This document shows, piece by piece, positions 1-8,262 of a DNA stretch of 41,452 bases (its first letter is position 1; every line of letters starts with the position of its first letter). Source of the stretch: Candidatus Heimdallarchaeota archaeon (GTDB lineage Archaea > Asgardarchaeota > Heimdallarchaeia > Heimdallarchaeales > Kariarchaeaceae); the NCBI GenBank assembly GCA_015523565.1, contig WAKA01000084.1:1-41452 (forward strand), in the 5' to 3' direction. The notes below the pieces were generated by a model that saw only the letters and a list, made by a program, of their open reading frames with translations, did no database searches and had not been told where the DNA came from. Both the position numbers and the translations under genes were made by a program.

Positions 1-1209
1 ATTAACAAGTTTGCGGATTCTTATTGGCAGACAAAAGACATTACAAAAGAAGCAACCAATCCTTATCTTATTGTATTGAATGAGGCTGAAAAGGGAAAGA
101 TTCCTGTCAAGGGGATGGGATACAAGGGTTCCTTTGCCGACAAGGGGTGGGACACAATATGGACAGACATGTCCGAAATTGTACGACCAACACGGGATGG
201 AATATATGGTCGAGAATATATTTCAACTGAGACGACAATTGGCAGTCGTTCCATAATTCCAACCCTTGATGAACACAACCCGCAATTTGTCAAATTATCC
301 CTTCCTGTCATTTTTGATCATTTGCCAGATACGATATCCAACAAGGTTGTTCTCGAATCTATAGCCAAGGCTTCAAATGAGGTGGGAACCGTTTTTATCG
401 CTTCCCCCAACCAAGTCTCTTCATTGAAACTAACAGATCGGCTAATTATGAAAATTTCTGATTTGAATGAGTTGTCGTTCAATATTGATCCTTTGGGAAT
501 CGAGGTTGACTTGCCTGGATTACTTGGATTTAACCCCTATGGAGAGGAAGTTGCAAAAATTTATCGGAATGACAGTTTTGATATGATTGTTTCTACAATC
601 AAAAAGGTCAAAGGGCATTTTCCAAGGAAATTGCTGATCATCAGACTTCCTCTCACTGAATCAACTGGTCCTTTCCTTGTCAAACTTCTGAAAAACGTAT
701 CCTTTGATGCTGTTCATCTTTATGCGGATTATCATGGGGATACATTTGCGGATGATTTTGAAATTAGGCAATTCATTAAAGATGCATTAAGGCAAGCCCA
801 TGAGACCTTGGTTAAAGAGGGGATAAGGGATCAAATCTCTGTCATTGCAAGCGGCGGGATAATTTTGGCAGAGCATGTGCCAAAAGCGATGATCTGTGGC
901 GCCGATGTTACTGCAATCAATTCTACCGCTTTGGTTGCATTGCAAATGAAATTCAAGGATGAATGCAAAAACCCCTATCAGTCAAAGATTGCCCCTGACA
1001 GTTTTAATACTGATTGGGGGAGACAAAGGCTGGTAAACCTTCTTGCTGCATGGCATTACCAAATACTTGAAGTTCTAAGTGCCATGGGTATGAGGGACGT
1101 ACGCAGATTAAGAGGGGATATAGGACGTGCCATCTTCAAGGAAGAAATTGAAAAAGAAGCCTTTGGGGATATTCGGGGATTTGCCCAAAAGGGAGGTGTA
1201 TACCCATGA
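1..1209 (+). CDS. Glutamate synthase FMN-barrel paralogue lacking the Fe-S cysteines (5' end outside window)
   Basis: The reading frame is open from the first base, so the true start lies upstream; at least 402 residues are visible. The sequence follows the GltB central/FMN TIM-barrel family: an early block (SEIVRPTRDGIYGREYIS), a late barrel strand with VIASGGI, then a C-terminal WHYQ..LSAMGMRDVRRLRGD segment that matches the downstream gene (RAWNKQ..LAGLGLKKISELRGR). Where the downstream paralogue has its clustered cysteines, this protein has GADVTAINSTALVALQMKFKDEC with a single Cys, so it probably binds no 3Fe-4S cluster. Its stop overlaps the next start (ATGA), which implies translational coupling and a shared complex. 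I infer a structural or regulatory barrel partner of the catalytic subunit; a divergent enzyme is possible. The family call is firm, the role is not. Confidence 0.8.
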   Translation: MNKFADSYWQTKDITKEATNPYLIVLNEAEKGKIPVKGMGYKGSFADKGWDTIWTDMSEIVRPTRDGIYGREYISTETTIGSRSIIPTLDEHNPQFVKLSLPVIFDHLPDTISNKVVLESIAKASNEVGTVFIASPNQVSSLKLTDRLIMKISDLNELSFNIDPLGIEVDLPGLLGFNPYGEEVAKIYRNDSFDMIVSTIKKVKGHFPRKLLIIRLPLTESTGPFLVKLLKNVSFDAVHLYADYHGDTFADDFEIRQFIKDALRQAHETLVKEGIRDQISVIASGGIILAEHVPKAMICGADVTAINSTALVALQMKFKDECKNPYQSKIAPDSFNTDWGRQRLVNLLAAWHYQILEVLSAMGMRDVRRLRGDIGRAIFKEEIEKEAFGDIRGFAQKGGVYP

Positions 1210-2507
1210 TGTCCACTGGTCTGCAATTAAGAGTCCAAAAGCATGCCAATCATATTAACGAGGGTCTGAAAAAACTCGTTTTGTCCAATATCCCCCCTCC
1301 CCCCGCATTGGGGAATTATCGATGGACCTCCGACCTGATCAGGGCTACATATTTCCAAGCCTTAACAGGTGAAATTCCTCCTGAAACTTTAAACTATAAG
1401 ACTGGTGCAAGCAATGGCGGATTTGACATGCTTCATTTTGATTTCCAGGAGCATATTGACCAAAGCTCAATTGATATTCGGTCTTTTGATCTGGGAATCG
1501 ATCTCAACCGACGGGGGAATGGATCCAAAATCAAAATCTCTCAACCCACCTATGGCGGGGGGATGTCCTTTGGATCTATCAGCTTAAACTTCATGGTTGC
1601 AAGGGCAAAGGCGGCGCAAATGCTAAATACTTTTACATGTACTGGTGAAGGTGGCTATCCTGAAGAGCTCTTGCCTTACAAGGATCATGTAATTACACAA
1701 GTCGCAACTGGATTGTTTGGTGTCAAGGAGGAGACAATACAGCATGCCCGCATTGTTGAATTCAAGTACGCTCAAGGTGCAAAACCTGGTCTGGGTGGTC
1801 ATCTTCTTGCTGATAAGGTTACTGCACAAGTGGCAAAAATGAGGGATTCTGTTGCATTTTCCAGTCTATTTTCTCCTTCCCCCTTTCACTCTGTATATTC
1901 TGTAGAGGATCATAAAAAACATGTTGACTGGATAAAAATCACAAATCCCTCTGCGCTGGTGTCTGTTAAGGTGTCAACACCGAAAGATGTTGAAATGGTG
2001 GCTATTGGAAGCTATTATGCAGGGGCAAACATAATCCATATCGATGGCGCTTATGGTGGAACTGGTGCGGCACCAGAAATCGCTAAAAAGAATATTGCCA
2101 TGCCAATAGAGTATGCAATCCCCAAAGTACACAAATATCTTGTTCAAGAAGGTGTGCGGGACGAAATTACACTTATTGCAAGTGGTGGAATACGCACGGC
2201 TTATGACGTGGCAAAAGCCATTGCGCTTGGTGCTGACGGCGCTGTTATTGGCACAGCAGAAAATATTGCCATAGGTTGCACGCACTGCGGAAACTGTGAA
2301 AGGGGAAGAGGATGCCAGATCGGCATTGCAACTTCGGATCCGGAACTGAGTCAATACAGACCTGTTGACTGGTCTGCAAACAGAATTGTAAACCTGTATC
2401 GGGCATGGAATAAACAATATGCACAGATACTTGCTGGTCTCGGCTTGAAAAAGATAAGTGAACTTCGTGGAAGGACAGACTTGCTTTATTATGGAGGAGG
2501 CAACTGA
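1206..2507 (+). CDS. Glutamate synthase FMN/3Fe-4S catalytic subunit (GltB domain 2)
   Basis: This 433-residue protein matches the glutamate synthase FMN domain, which condenses 2-oxoglutarate with ammonia from glutamine and reduces the product to glutamate. Visible hallmarks are the GGMSFGSIS flavin loop (around residue 118), CTGEGGYPEE, a GAKPGLGGHL loop, IDGAYGGTGAAP, IASGGIRTAYDVAKA and the cysteine cluster CTHCGNCERGRGC followed by QIGIATSDP, expected to hold the Fe-S centre. It is a stand-alone polypeptide, as in archaeal glutamate synthases, rather than part of the long bacterial GltB. It starts within the stop of the upstream paralogue and ends two bases before the glutaminase gene, so all three are almost certainly one operon and one enzyme. 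The electron-donating partner is not in the window. Confidence 0.93.
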   Translation: MMSTGLQLRVQKHANHINEGLKKLVLSNIPPPPALGNYRWTSDLIRATYFQALTGEIPPETLNYKTGASNGGFDMLHFDFQEHIDQSSIDIRSFDLGIDLNRRGNGSKIKISQPTYGGGMSFGSISLNFMVARAKAAQMLNTFTCTGEGGYPEELLPYKDHVITQVATGLFGVKEETIQHARIVEFKYAQGAKPGLGGHLLADKVTAQVAKMRDSVAFSSLFSPSPFHSVYSVEDHKKHVDWIKITNPSALVSVKVSTPKDVEMVAIGSYYAGANIIHIDGAYGGTGAAPEIAKKNIAMPIEYAIPKVHKYLVQEGVRDEITLIASGGIRTAYDVAKAIALGADGAVIGTAENIAIGCTHCGNCERGRGCQIGIATSDPELSQYRPVDWSANRIVNLYRAWNKQYAQILAGLGLKKISELRGRTDLLYYGGGN

Positions 2508-2509
2508 TT

Positions 2510-5008
2510 ATGAAAAAAATCATAGAAAGCAGAAAAAAAATTGTAGAAGGGCTTCACATTCCCACTGAATCCGTAGAGGGTGAAGGTGGGTGCGGTGTTG
2601 TTGGCTTTGCCTGCACTACCCAAGTCGAAGGTCGTCACTTATTGGCGGCATTAAGGCAGATGACCAACCGTGGCAATGGGAAAGGTGGTGGTATTGCCGC
2701 AGTCGGGCTTGACCCATCATTTTTTAATACATCTCTTGAGACCCTCGAAAGTCATTATCTTTTGGCAATTGCATTCCTTGATCTTAATGTCAAAGAGGAA
2801 CTGGAAAATGAATTCATCGCTTCAAAATTTGACATAGCCTCACAAGGGGTTTTTCCGGAACTTGATGATTTCTCATCCATTGGGTTGGAAATCAAGCCTC
2901 CCACTGTCCATTATTATCTAGTTAAACCAAAGACAAGTGCATTGGACATCTTTGTTTCAGATAATGACCTTTCAAAACTCCCCAAAAGTGATATTGAGGA
3001 TGAATTTGTCTATCAAAACTCATTCCTCCTCAACAAAAGATATTACTCATCACTGGGTGAAAAAAAGGCTTTTGTCCTTTCTCATGGGAAAAACCTGTTG
3101 GTTCTAAAAATTGTCGGATATGCAAATCAAGTAATTGAATATTATAAAATGGAAAATTTCAAGGCACATGTCTGGATCGGACACCATAGGTATCCCACAA
3201 AGGGGACAGTTTGGCACCCTGGCGGCGCCCATCCTTTCATTGGTCTGAATGAGGCACTCGTGCATAATGGTGATTTTGCAAACTACCATTCGGTAGCTGA
3301 ATATCTTGCGCAAAGAAACATTTATCCCCTTTTCTTGACAGATACGGAAGTCGCCGCGCTTCAATTCGATCTTTATTCGCGTGTCTACAAATATCCGATT
3401 GAAGCAGTTATTGAAGCTTTGGCTCCCACTACAGAACGGGACTTCGTTCTTCTCCCCCCTGATAAAAAAGAGCTTTACTCGAAAATTCAATACAATCATC
3501 TTCATGGGTCACCTGATGGTCCTTGGTTCTTTATCATTGCACAGAATGTTCCTGCATATGACAGTTACAATCTTATTGGCATTACTGATACTTCTATGCT
3601 CCGACCACAAGTATTTGCCATCCAATCCAATGAAGAAACAATAGGGCTTATTGCATCTGAAAGACAGGCTATTGATGCAATCCTTAGGTCCATGTCAGAA
3701 CATGACCCCCGTTTTGGTTCAAAGGCCGATATATATTGGAATGCAAGAGGCGGAAGCCACACAGATGGTGGTGCATTCATTTTCTCGATTGACAAAAAAG
3801 ACAAATCAATGGTCTGCACCAACAAATTCGGTCAAATCGTGCATGTTCCAGAAAAGCGTAATGGCTCCCATCAAATTGAAGTCATCAAGAAACTTGCAGA
3901 GGGAAACAGATTCCCGTTAGTGGATGATTGCCTTCAAAAAGCCGATGGTCTCCCTCAACTGATTGACCAAATCTTGACTCATCATGACCCCCTCGAAACA
4001 TTTCATTCTCTTTCATTTCTTCTTGATATATGGCATTTGATTCCTAATTCCTCAAATGGTATGCTACGGGGTAAAGTTGAAAGTGGCATCACAAATGCCC
4101 TCAAAAAAGTTCCCCATATTACAGATGGTTCTGGGGAATATCTGCGCATTAATTTCGAAACTTGGAAAAATATTCGGTCTCCCATGAGGAATGAAAAATC
4201 ATTGGTGATCGACATTGCAGACTTTCCGCCTGAAGGGGAAGAAAGTGCCGCTTTTGCCATTGTTGAAGCATATAGGCTTGGATGGAAACATGTGATCACA
4301 TTTGATTGGAGAGGTCAACGGTTCTGCGGAAGTGGTTTGGGTCCAAATAGCGATGGCTTTCGCATTGACGTTTACGGAAATCCTGGAGACTATTTGGGAT
4401 CTGGTTTGGATGGTGCTGAAATCTATGTTCATACTGCCGCACAGGATCAAGTTGGTCAAATCATGCGAAGGGGCAAGCTTGTGGTTTATGGTGATGTGGG
4501 TCAGACATTTATGTATGGGGCAAAAGGTGGTGAGGCTTTTGTTCTAGGAAATGCCGCAGGAAGACCTTTGATAAATGCTGGTGGTTCGCCTCGTGTTGTC
4601 ATTAATGGCACATGTCTTGATTACTTGGCTGAATCATTTATGGCTGGAGACCCCTTGAATGGTGGAGGCTTTGTCATCATCAATGGTGTCAAATTTGATG
4701 AGAATGGTGCTCCTGTTGACCTCCCAGAGCCTTATCCTGGTGGAAACCTGTTTTCACTTGCATCTGGTGGCGGTATATATATCCGAGACCCAAATAGGCT
4801 TGTATCAAAGGACCAATTGAATGGAGGTACATTTGTAAACCTTTCTCCAAGGGATATGGATCTTATTCTCCACTATTTGGATGAGAATGCATCCTTGTTC
4901 AGGTATTATCCATTTTCCAAGGAGATGCTGAACCAGCTAATGGAACAAGACCTTTCATTCAATTTATATCGAAAAATCATCCCAGTAAAACTAAAAGAAC
5001 TTTCTTGA
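2510..5008 (+). CDS. Glutamate synthase glutaminase-GXGXG fusion subunit
   Basis: The 832-residue product combines two glutamate synthase parts. Residues about 28-460 form a class II glutamine amidotransferase: candidate nucleophile Cys28 in GGCGVVGFA, then MTNRGNGKGGG, GHHRYPTKGT, AHPF and LVHNGDFANY, which liberate ammonia from glutamine. Because class II enzymes need an N-terminal Cys, the first 27 residues are probably a propeptide that is removed. Residues about 565-790 form the GXGXG beta-helix (FwdC/GltB C-terminal type) with GSGLGPNSDG, GNPGDYLGSGLDG, GDVGQTFMYGAKGG and GNAAGRPLINAGG. In bacterial GltB the FMN barrel lies between these parts; here the barrel is encoded upstream and the outer two domains are fused directly. 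It follows the FMN subunit by two bases. Family identity is firm. Confidence 0.93.
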   Translation: MKKIIESRKKIVEGLHIPTESVEGEGGCGVVGFACTTQVEGRHLLAALRQMTNRGNGKGGGIAAVGLDPSFFNTSLETLESHYLLAIAFLDLNVKEELENEFIASKFDIASQGVFPELDDFSSIGLEIKPPTVHYYLVKPKTSALDIFVSDNDLSKLPKSDIEDEFVYQNSFLLNKRYYSSLGEKKAFVLSHGKNLLVLKIVGYANQVIEYYKMENFKAHVWIGHHRYPTKGTVWHPGGAHPFIGLNEALVHNGDFANYHSVAEYLAQRNIYPLFLTDTEVAALQFDLYSRVYKYPIEAVIEALAPTTERDFVLLPPDKKELYSKIQYNHLHGSPDGPWFFIIAQNVPAYDSYNLIGITDTSMLRPQVFAIQSNEETIGLIASERQAIDAILRSMSEHDPRFGSKADIYWNARGGSHTDGGAFIFSIDKKDKSMVCTNKFGQIVHVPEKRNGSHQIEVIKKLAEGNRFPLVDDCLQKADGLPQLIDQILTHHDPLETFHSLSFLLDIWHLIPNSSNGMLRGKVESGITNALKKVPHITDGSGEYLRINFETWKNIRSPMRNEKSLVIDIADFPPEGEESAAFAIVEAYRLGWKHVITFDWRGQRFCGSGLGPNSDGFRIDVYGNPGDYLGSGLDGAEIYVHTAAQDQVGQIMRRGKLVVYGDVGQTFMYGAKGGEAFVLGNAAGRPLINAGGSPRVVINGTCLDYLAESFMAGDPLNGGGFVIINGVKFDENGAPVDLPEPYPGGNLFSLASGGGIYIRDPNRLVSKDQLNGGTFVNLSPRDMDLILHYLDENASLFRYYPFSKEMLNQLMEQDLSFNLYRKIIPVKLKELS

Positions 5009-5016
5009 CTTTATTA

Positions 5017-5841
5017 TTATTCGTCAAGTATTGTCATTTCAGGATTAAAATCATCTGTAAACACTGGCTCTGGTATGGTTGCCTCAACTCCATCATTTTG
5101 AAGAATGGCTTCGCGCCACTCTTCTGCCACTTCCCTGACTTTTTCATTCGGTAATGTGACAGAATATACATGCAATGATAGCCAATATTTGTTCCCCTTC
5201 TTTTTTGGATGACTTTTGAAATAGCATTCTGGATACTTTTTCACCAGTTTTCGTGTAATTCCTGTAATTTTAGATTCCCCAATATTGTATGCGTTGAAAC
5301 CATATTCATGGAACGTTGCCCTCCCAAATTTCTCAACCAGTCTTGGAATGATTTCATTGTCCAAAATAGACTTCATTTCTCGTGGCACTCCTGGCAGGGA
5401 GAACCAAATCATGTCACCTACATGTGTCATGACTCCTGGTGCCACTCCCTCTTCATTTTGAAGCGGAACACTCTCCGAAGGAAGCATGGCCATTTTCATT
5501 CTGCTTTCACTTACATTTCCTATCCTTCTTTTGATGAATTCCAAAGCTTTTTCATTTAACTCCAAAGGTCTTTTCAGAAATTTTGCAATTGCCTCCAACT
5601 GAATGTCATCATGGGTCGGTCCTAATCCCCCCATGATTATCAAAATTTTGGGTTGCCTTTTTGTAATCTCATTCAATGCTTCATGAATATCCTCAAAATA
5701 ATCCCCTACCGTTGTAATTCGTTTCATTTTATAACCCAATTTAGTCATTTTGAGACCAATGTATGTTGCATTGGTGTTGACAGTTCGTCCAATGAGTAAT
5801 TCATTGCCTAAACAAAGAAGTTCTACTTCTGGAAATTCCAC
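5017..5841 (-). CDS. CinA N-terminal (MoCF-like) family protein
   Basis: The 274-residue protein has the competence-damage protein CinA N-terminal/MoCF fold: GNELLIGRTVNTNA near the N terminus, IIMGGLGPTHDD around residues 88-99 and the LPGVPREMK motif around residue 150. Members of this group (COG1058) resemble molybdopterin-binding MoaB/Mog proteins; CinA relatives hydrolyse ADP-ribose, and the bacterial C-terminal NMN deamidase domain (PncC) is absent here. The archaeal stand-alone form has no settled role, so I claim only the fold. The start is GTG at 5841, with a TATA-like box (5861-5868) 24 bases upstream that suggests a leaderless transcript. It ends eight bases after the convergent glutamate synthase operon. 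Confidence 0.85.
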   Translation of the reverse strand: MEFPEVELLCLGNELLIGRTVNTNATYIGLKMTKLGYKMKRITTVGDYFEDIHEALNEITKRQPKILIIMGGLGPTHDDIQLEAIAKFLKRPLELNEKALEFIKRRIGNVSESRMKMAMLPSESVPLQNEEGVAPGVMTHVGDMIWFSLPGVPREMKSILDNEIIPRLVEKFGRATFHEYGFNAYNIGESKITGITRKLVKKYPECYFKSHPKKKGNKYWLSLHVYSVTLPNEKVREVAEEWREAILQNDGVEATIPEPVFTDDFNPEMTILDE

Positions 5842-5860
5842 AATTCATGTATCTTGTGTT

Positions 5861-5868
5861 CATTTATG
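5861..5868 (-). promoter_or_regulatory. TATA-like box for the CinA-like gene
   Basis: On the minus strand this reads ATAAATG within an A/T-rich stretch whose centre lies about 24 bases before the GTG start at 5841. That is the archaeal TATA-to-TSS spacing expected for a leaderless mRNA. Seen by eye only. Confidence 0.4.
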
Positions 5869-5932
5869 ACTGTTGTTGCCCATATTCCAAAAATTATTGG
5901 ACTATTTTCAATGAATGTGGCATTTCTCTTAA

Positions 5933-5946
5933 TTTATTTATATATT
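5933..5946 (+). promoter_or_regulatory. Strong TATA-like box of a possible small transcript
   Basis: A TTTATTTATATATTT-type element on the plus strand lies in an otherwise unassigned gap. Its centre is about 28 bases before an ATG at 5968, the usual archaeal promoter-to-TSS distance. No larger plus-strand gene follows, so the box points to a small transcript or is a chance AT run. Confidence 0.4.
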
Positions 5947-5967
5947 TGAAGGTGAAACTGAATATTC

Positions 5968-6027
5968 ATGACGGAAATAATACAATCATACATGGGTAAA
6001 CTACCGTTCCTTTTGAATATTCTTTAA
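5968..6027 (+). CDS. Candidate 19-residue peptide (tiny ORF)
   Basis: ATG at 5968 opens a 19-codon frame (MTEIIQSYMGKLPFLLNIL) ending TAA at 6025-6027. It sits 28 bases after a strong TATA-like element, has an AAGGTGA sequence 11 bases upstream, and is followed by a run of nine T at 6059-6067 that could terminate an archaeal transcript. The whole unit would be about 100 bases. The peptide is amphipathic-looking and matches nothing I recognise. It could equally be a non-coding RNA antisense to the 3' end of the convergent FAD synthase gene, or chance. Confidence 0.25.
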   Translation: MTEIIQSYMGKLPFLLNIL

Positions 6028-6052
6028 GAGATTTAAAATTCCAATAAATTTT

Positions 6053-6700
6053 CTATTGTTTTTTTTTCTCCTGTTGCGAAATTTGAGAAACCTGTTCTCT
6101 TTCATTGAATCTCGCCAAAATTCTGTTGATCAGGGATGTTGTCGAAAGCCCTTCAACTTCTGACTTCAATCGCACAATCTCAATCTCAGGAAATCCTCTT
6201 CTCGTCAATTGTCCTTTCAATTTTTCAAGATCATAATGCTGATCCGCACCAATTGCTACAATATCGGGTTCCACTCGTTCAATTGTCTTGATATGATCAT
6301 TAGGATGACCTAAAATTGCGATATCAACAGGTTTAAGTGCTTGGACAATGAATCTCCTGTCTTCTTCATGATTAATGGGCTTTCTTTTCCATTTTTGTGC
6401 GGTGACATCCCTTGCAATGACCACAACTAAAATATCACCTAAGCTTTTTGCCTCATTTAATGTTTCAATGTGTCCCCTATGAATTAAATCATATACGCCA
6501 CCTGTAAAAACAATTTTCAATTCTTTTCTTCCTGATGGCGTCAATTTAAGCTCTCCCTCGACTTCTTCAATCATCCCCACTTTCTGCAATTTACTGATAT
6601 CATCCCTTTTTATTCCTGATTCTCCAATTATATTCTCTAAAAACGGTTTTCCCTTTAAGCCTTCAATATATACTCTCTTCAATAATTCTTTCACTATCAT
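6053..6700 (-). CDS. ribL: Archaeal-type FAD synthase with N-terminal winged-helix domain
   Basis: Residues about 61-205 form a cytidylyltransferase-like nucleotidyltransferase of the RibL/TagD group: FTGGVYDLIHRGHIETL with the nucleotide-binding HxGH as HRGH (74-77), VVVIARD, and the C-terminal GLSTTSLINRI block. Archaeal RibL moves an adenylyl group to FMN to give FAD; glycerol-3-phosphate or ethanolamine-phosphate cytidylyltransferase are alternatives within the same fold. The VVVIARDVTAQK stretch resembles RibL more than TagD. Residues 1-60 look like a winged helix (LQKVGMIEEVEGELKLTPSG), making the protein about 60 residues longer than the usual enzyme of roughly 150. A riboflavin kinase (31138-31539) is encoded elsewhere in this window, so both steps from riboflavin to FAD are present. 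ATG at 6700 is the natural start. Confidence 0.8.
   Translation of the reverse strand: MIVKELLKRVYIEGLKGKPFLENIIGESGIKRDDISKLQKVGMIEEVEGELKLTPSGRKELKIVFTGGVYDLIHRGHIETLNEAKSLGDILVVVIARDVTAQKWKRKPINHEEDRRFIVQALKPVDIAILGHPNDHIKTIERVEPDIVAIGADQHYDLEKLKGQLTRRGFPEIEIVRLKSEVEGLSTTSLINRILARFNEREQVSQISQQEKKKQ
6059..6067 (+). terminator. T9 run, possible archaeal terminator
   Basis: Nine consecutive T on the plus strand, just inside the 3' end of the minus-strand FAD synthase gene, where the complement encodes its Lys-rich tail. Archaeal RNA polymerase stops at such runs, and the position fits termination of the small plus-strand unit that would start near 5966. It may only reflect AAA lysine codons. 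Confidence 0.3.
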
Positions 6701-6835
6701 TCACTTTTTCAATTCTTGAGATTACTTTGAATGTATTCTTTATGAACATATGGATGCCTTTTCGGTTATTTATAGACACGAAAAAAGGCAACGTTTTCGT
6801 TTTTTTCCAGAAAATGCCTGAATTTTCATCTGGAA

Positions 6836-6843
6836 ATTTAAAA
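6836..6843 (+). promoter_or_regulatory. TATA-like box for the glycerate kinase operon
   Basis: ATTTAAAA on the plus strand, with its centre about 38 bases before the GTG at 6878. This would place the transcription start near 6866 and leave a short leader with a GAGAGTGAT Shine-Dalgarno-like stretch before the start codon. Confidence 0.45.
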
Positions 6844-6877
6844 CCTTCAAAATTTAATTGTAAATGAGAGTGATTTT

Positions 6878-8200
6878 GTGCCATCCATTAGCTATCAGAT
6901 GCCAAAACGATTGAGTGGAAGTACCGCCGAAGCCTGTCAAATCCATTTGAGGGCCATCGTTAAAGCAATCAATGACGTCCATCCAAAACGTATGTTCCTC
7001 AAGTTGGATGCTGAACCATTCAATCATGAAAAGCAAGTGTTGATAGCCACTGGAAAAAATGCATTGGAAATGGCTTTGAGTTGCAACGAAAAATCAAAAA
7101 CAGGTTTCCAGAAAGCCTTTATCCTGCAGGTTGATGGATACTTTGATGAACCAAGCCTGAAGTTAATGCCTCCTCATTGGATATTCAGAAAAACAAGCCA
7201 CCCTCTGCCCGATAAAAACACAATTGACGCTTCTGAAGAGATATTGAATTATCTACAATCCATTCCAAAAGACACTATTGTTCATTTTTGTATCAGTGGA
7301 GGGACATCTTCCAGCTTTGCAGTCCCTGAAGTTGGATTGGATTTAAATACTTATCAACAGATAATTTTTGATGCCATTAATTCAGGCTTTGATATCCATG
7401 AACTTAACTATTTACGTGCCTTGATTGATCGAACCAAAGGCGGCAAAACGGCTGAAATGATTCCTGACAATCCAATCTATACTTGGGTGGTTTCAGACGT
7501 AATTGATGACAACCCTGCATATGTTGGATCTGGTCCCACTGTCGCTGGAATGGCTCGACATTACAAAGTTGAGGATTGGCTTCAACAAAAAATCCAATCC
7601 CTAAATTTAAACATAAGATTTGAGTACTTGCTCGAACTTTTTACCATGGCCCAAGAGACAAAAGAAAACCTCTCGGTTTCAATTGTCTCCACAAGAGCTG
7701 ATTTTGCCCGTGCCCTTCAACAAAGATTGGATTCTTCTGGCTTTTCAAATGAAATTGTCTCACTTGATCTTGCAGGTGATATAAAAGAATGTGCCACTGA
7801 TATAATGCAAACCATTGCCGAAAAAGCAAGGTCTGCAACTGATGAGCTTCGCCATACCCTGATCTGGATGGGGGAGCCAACTATTAAACTTGATTCTGAA
7901 GCAACAAAGGGAAAGGGAGGTCGAATTTCCGCCCTTGCAGTATTAATGGCGGAACACCTCCGAAACCATCCTCATATCCTTTTTCTGGGATTGGCTACCG
8001 ATGGAAAAGACGGTAGATCTCCAGACCCTGCTTATGTTGTTTCCTCTGAAACATGGCAACATCTCAGACCTTTAGGGGGGCCCTTTGCAATCCTGAAAAA
8101 AGGAAATTCAGGAAAAGCTCTTTCTTCATTGGGATATGGCATTCCTCTTTCAAATACCCAAATCAATTTGCTAGATCTTTACTTGGCAATTTTCACTTAA
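6878..8200 (+). CDS. MOFRL-family glycerate 2-kinase (divergent)
   Basis: The 440-residue protein follows the GckA/TtuD glycerate kinase (MOFRL) family, which phosphorylates D-glycerate at carbon 2 and feeds 2-phosphoglycerate into glycolysis. Recognisable blocks are CISGGTSSSFAVPE, LRALIDRTKGGKTAEM, VVSDVIDDNPAYVGSGPTV in the first domain, and WMGEPTIKL, KGKGGRISALA and LATDGKDGRSPDPAYV in the C-terminal MOFRL domain. Several consensus positions differ: SGGT where most have SGGG, GGRIS where most have GGRNQE, and AYVV after the TDGxDG block. Substrate preference may therefore differ. The start is GTG at 6878, preceded by a GAGAGTGAT ribosome-binding-like sequence; an ATG at 6899 is an alternative. 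The RNase-sensor gene and the alkaline phosphatase follow closely, suggesting one transcript. Confidence 0.85.
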   Translation: MPSISYQMPKRLSGSTAEACQIHLRAIVKAINDVHPKRMFLKLDAEPFNHEKQVLIATGKNALEMALSCNEKSKTGFQKAFILQVDGYFDEPSLKLMPPHWIFRKTSHPLPDKNTIDASEEILNYLQSIPKDTIVHFCISGGTSSSFAVPEVGLDLNTYQQIIFDAINSGFDIHELNYLRALIDRTKGGKTAEMIPDNPIYTWVVSDVIDDNPAYVGSGPTVAGMARHYKVEDWLQQKIQSLNLNIRFEYLLELFTMAQETKENLSVSIVSTRADFARALQQRLDSSGFSNEIVSLDLAGDIKECATDIMQTIAEKARSATDELRHTLIWMGEPTIKLDSEATKGKGGRISALAVLMAEHLRNHPHILFLGLATDGKDGRSPDPAYVVSSETWQHLRPLGGPFAILKKGNSGKALSSLGYGIPLSNTQINLLDLYLAIFT

Positions 8201-8262
8201 ACCTTGTCTGTCAAAAAAACATTCATAACTTAATACGTTCGTCCACTATAAGGAAGGAACTC

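Noticed and set aside
1974..2417. 147-codon minus-strand ORF inside the glutamate synthase FMN gene
   Set aside because: It is the shadow of the strongly conserved sense protein; its composition (many Cys, Phe, Ser) is typical of antisense reading.
6663..6884. Minus-strand 73-codon ORF between FAD synthase and glycerate kinase
   Set aside because: It covers the divergent promoter region and both gene starts, has no recognisable sequence and no ribosome-binding site.
8053..8262. N-terminal extension of the NYN protein overlapping the glycerate kinase gene
   Set aside because: The extension lies in another frame of the kinase coding region; a signal peptide begins right after AAGGAAGGA at TTG 8263, so the later start is far more likely.
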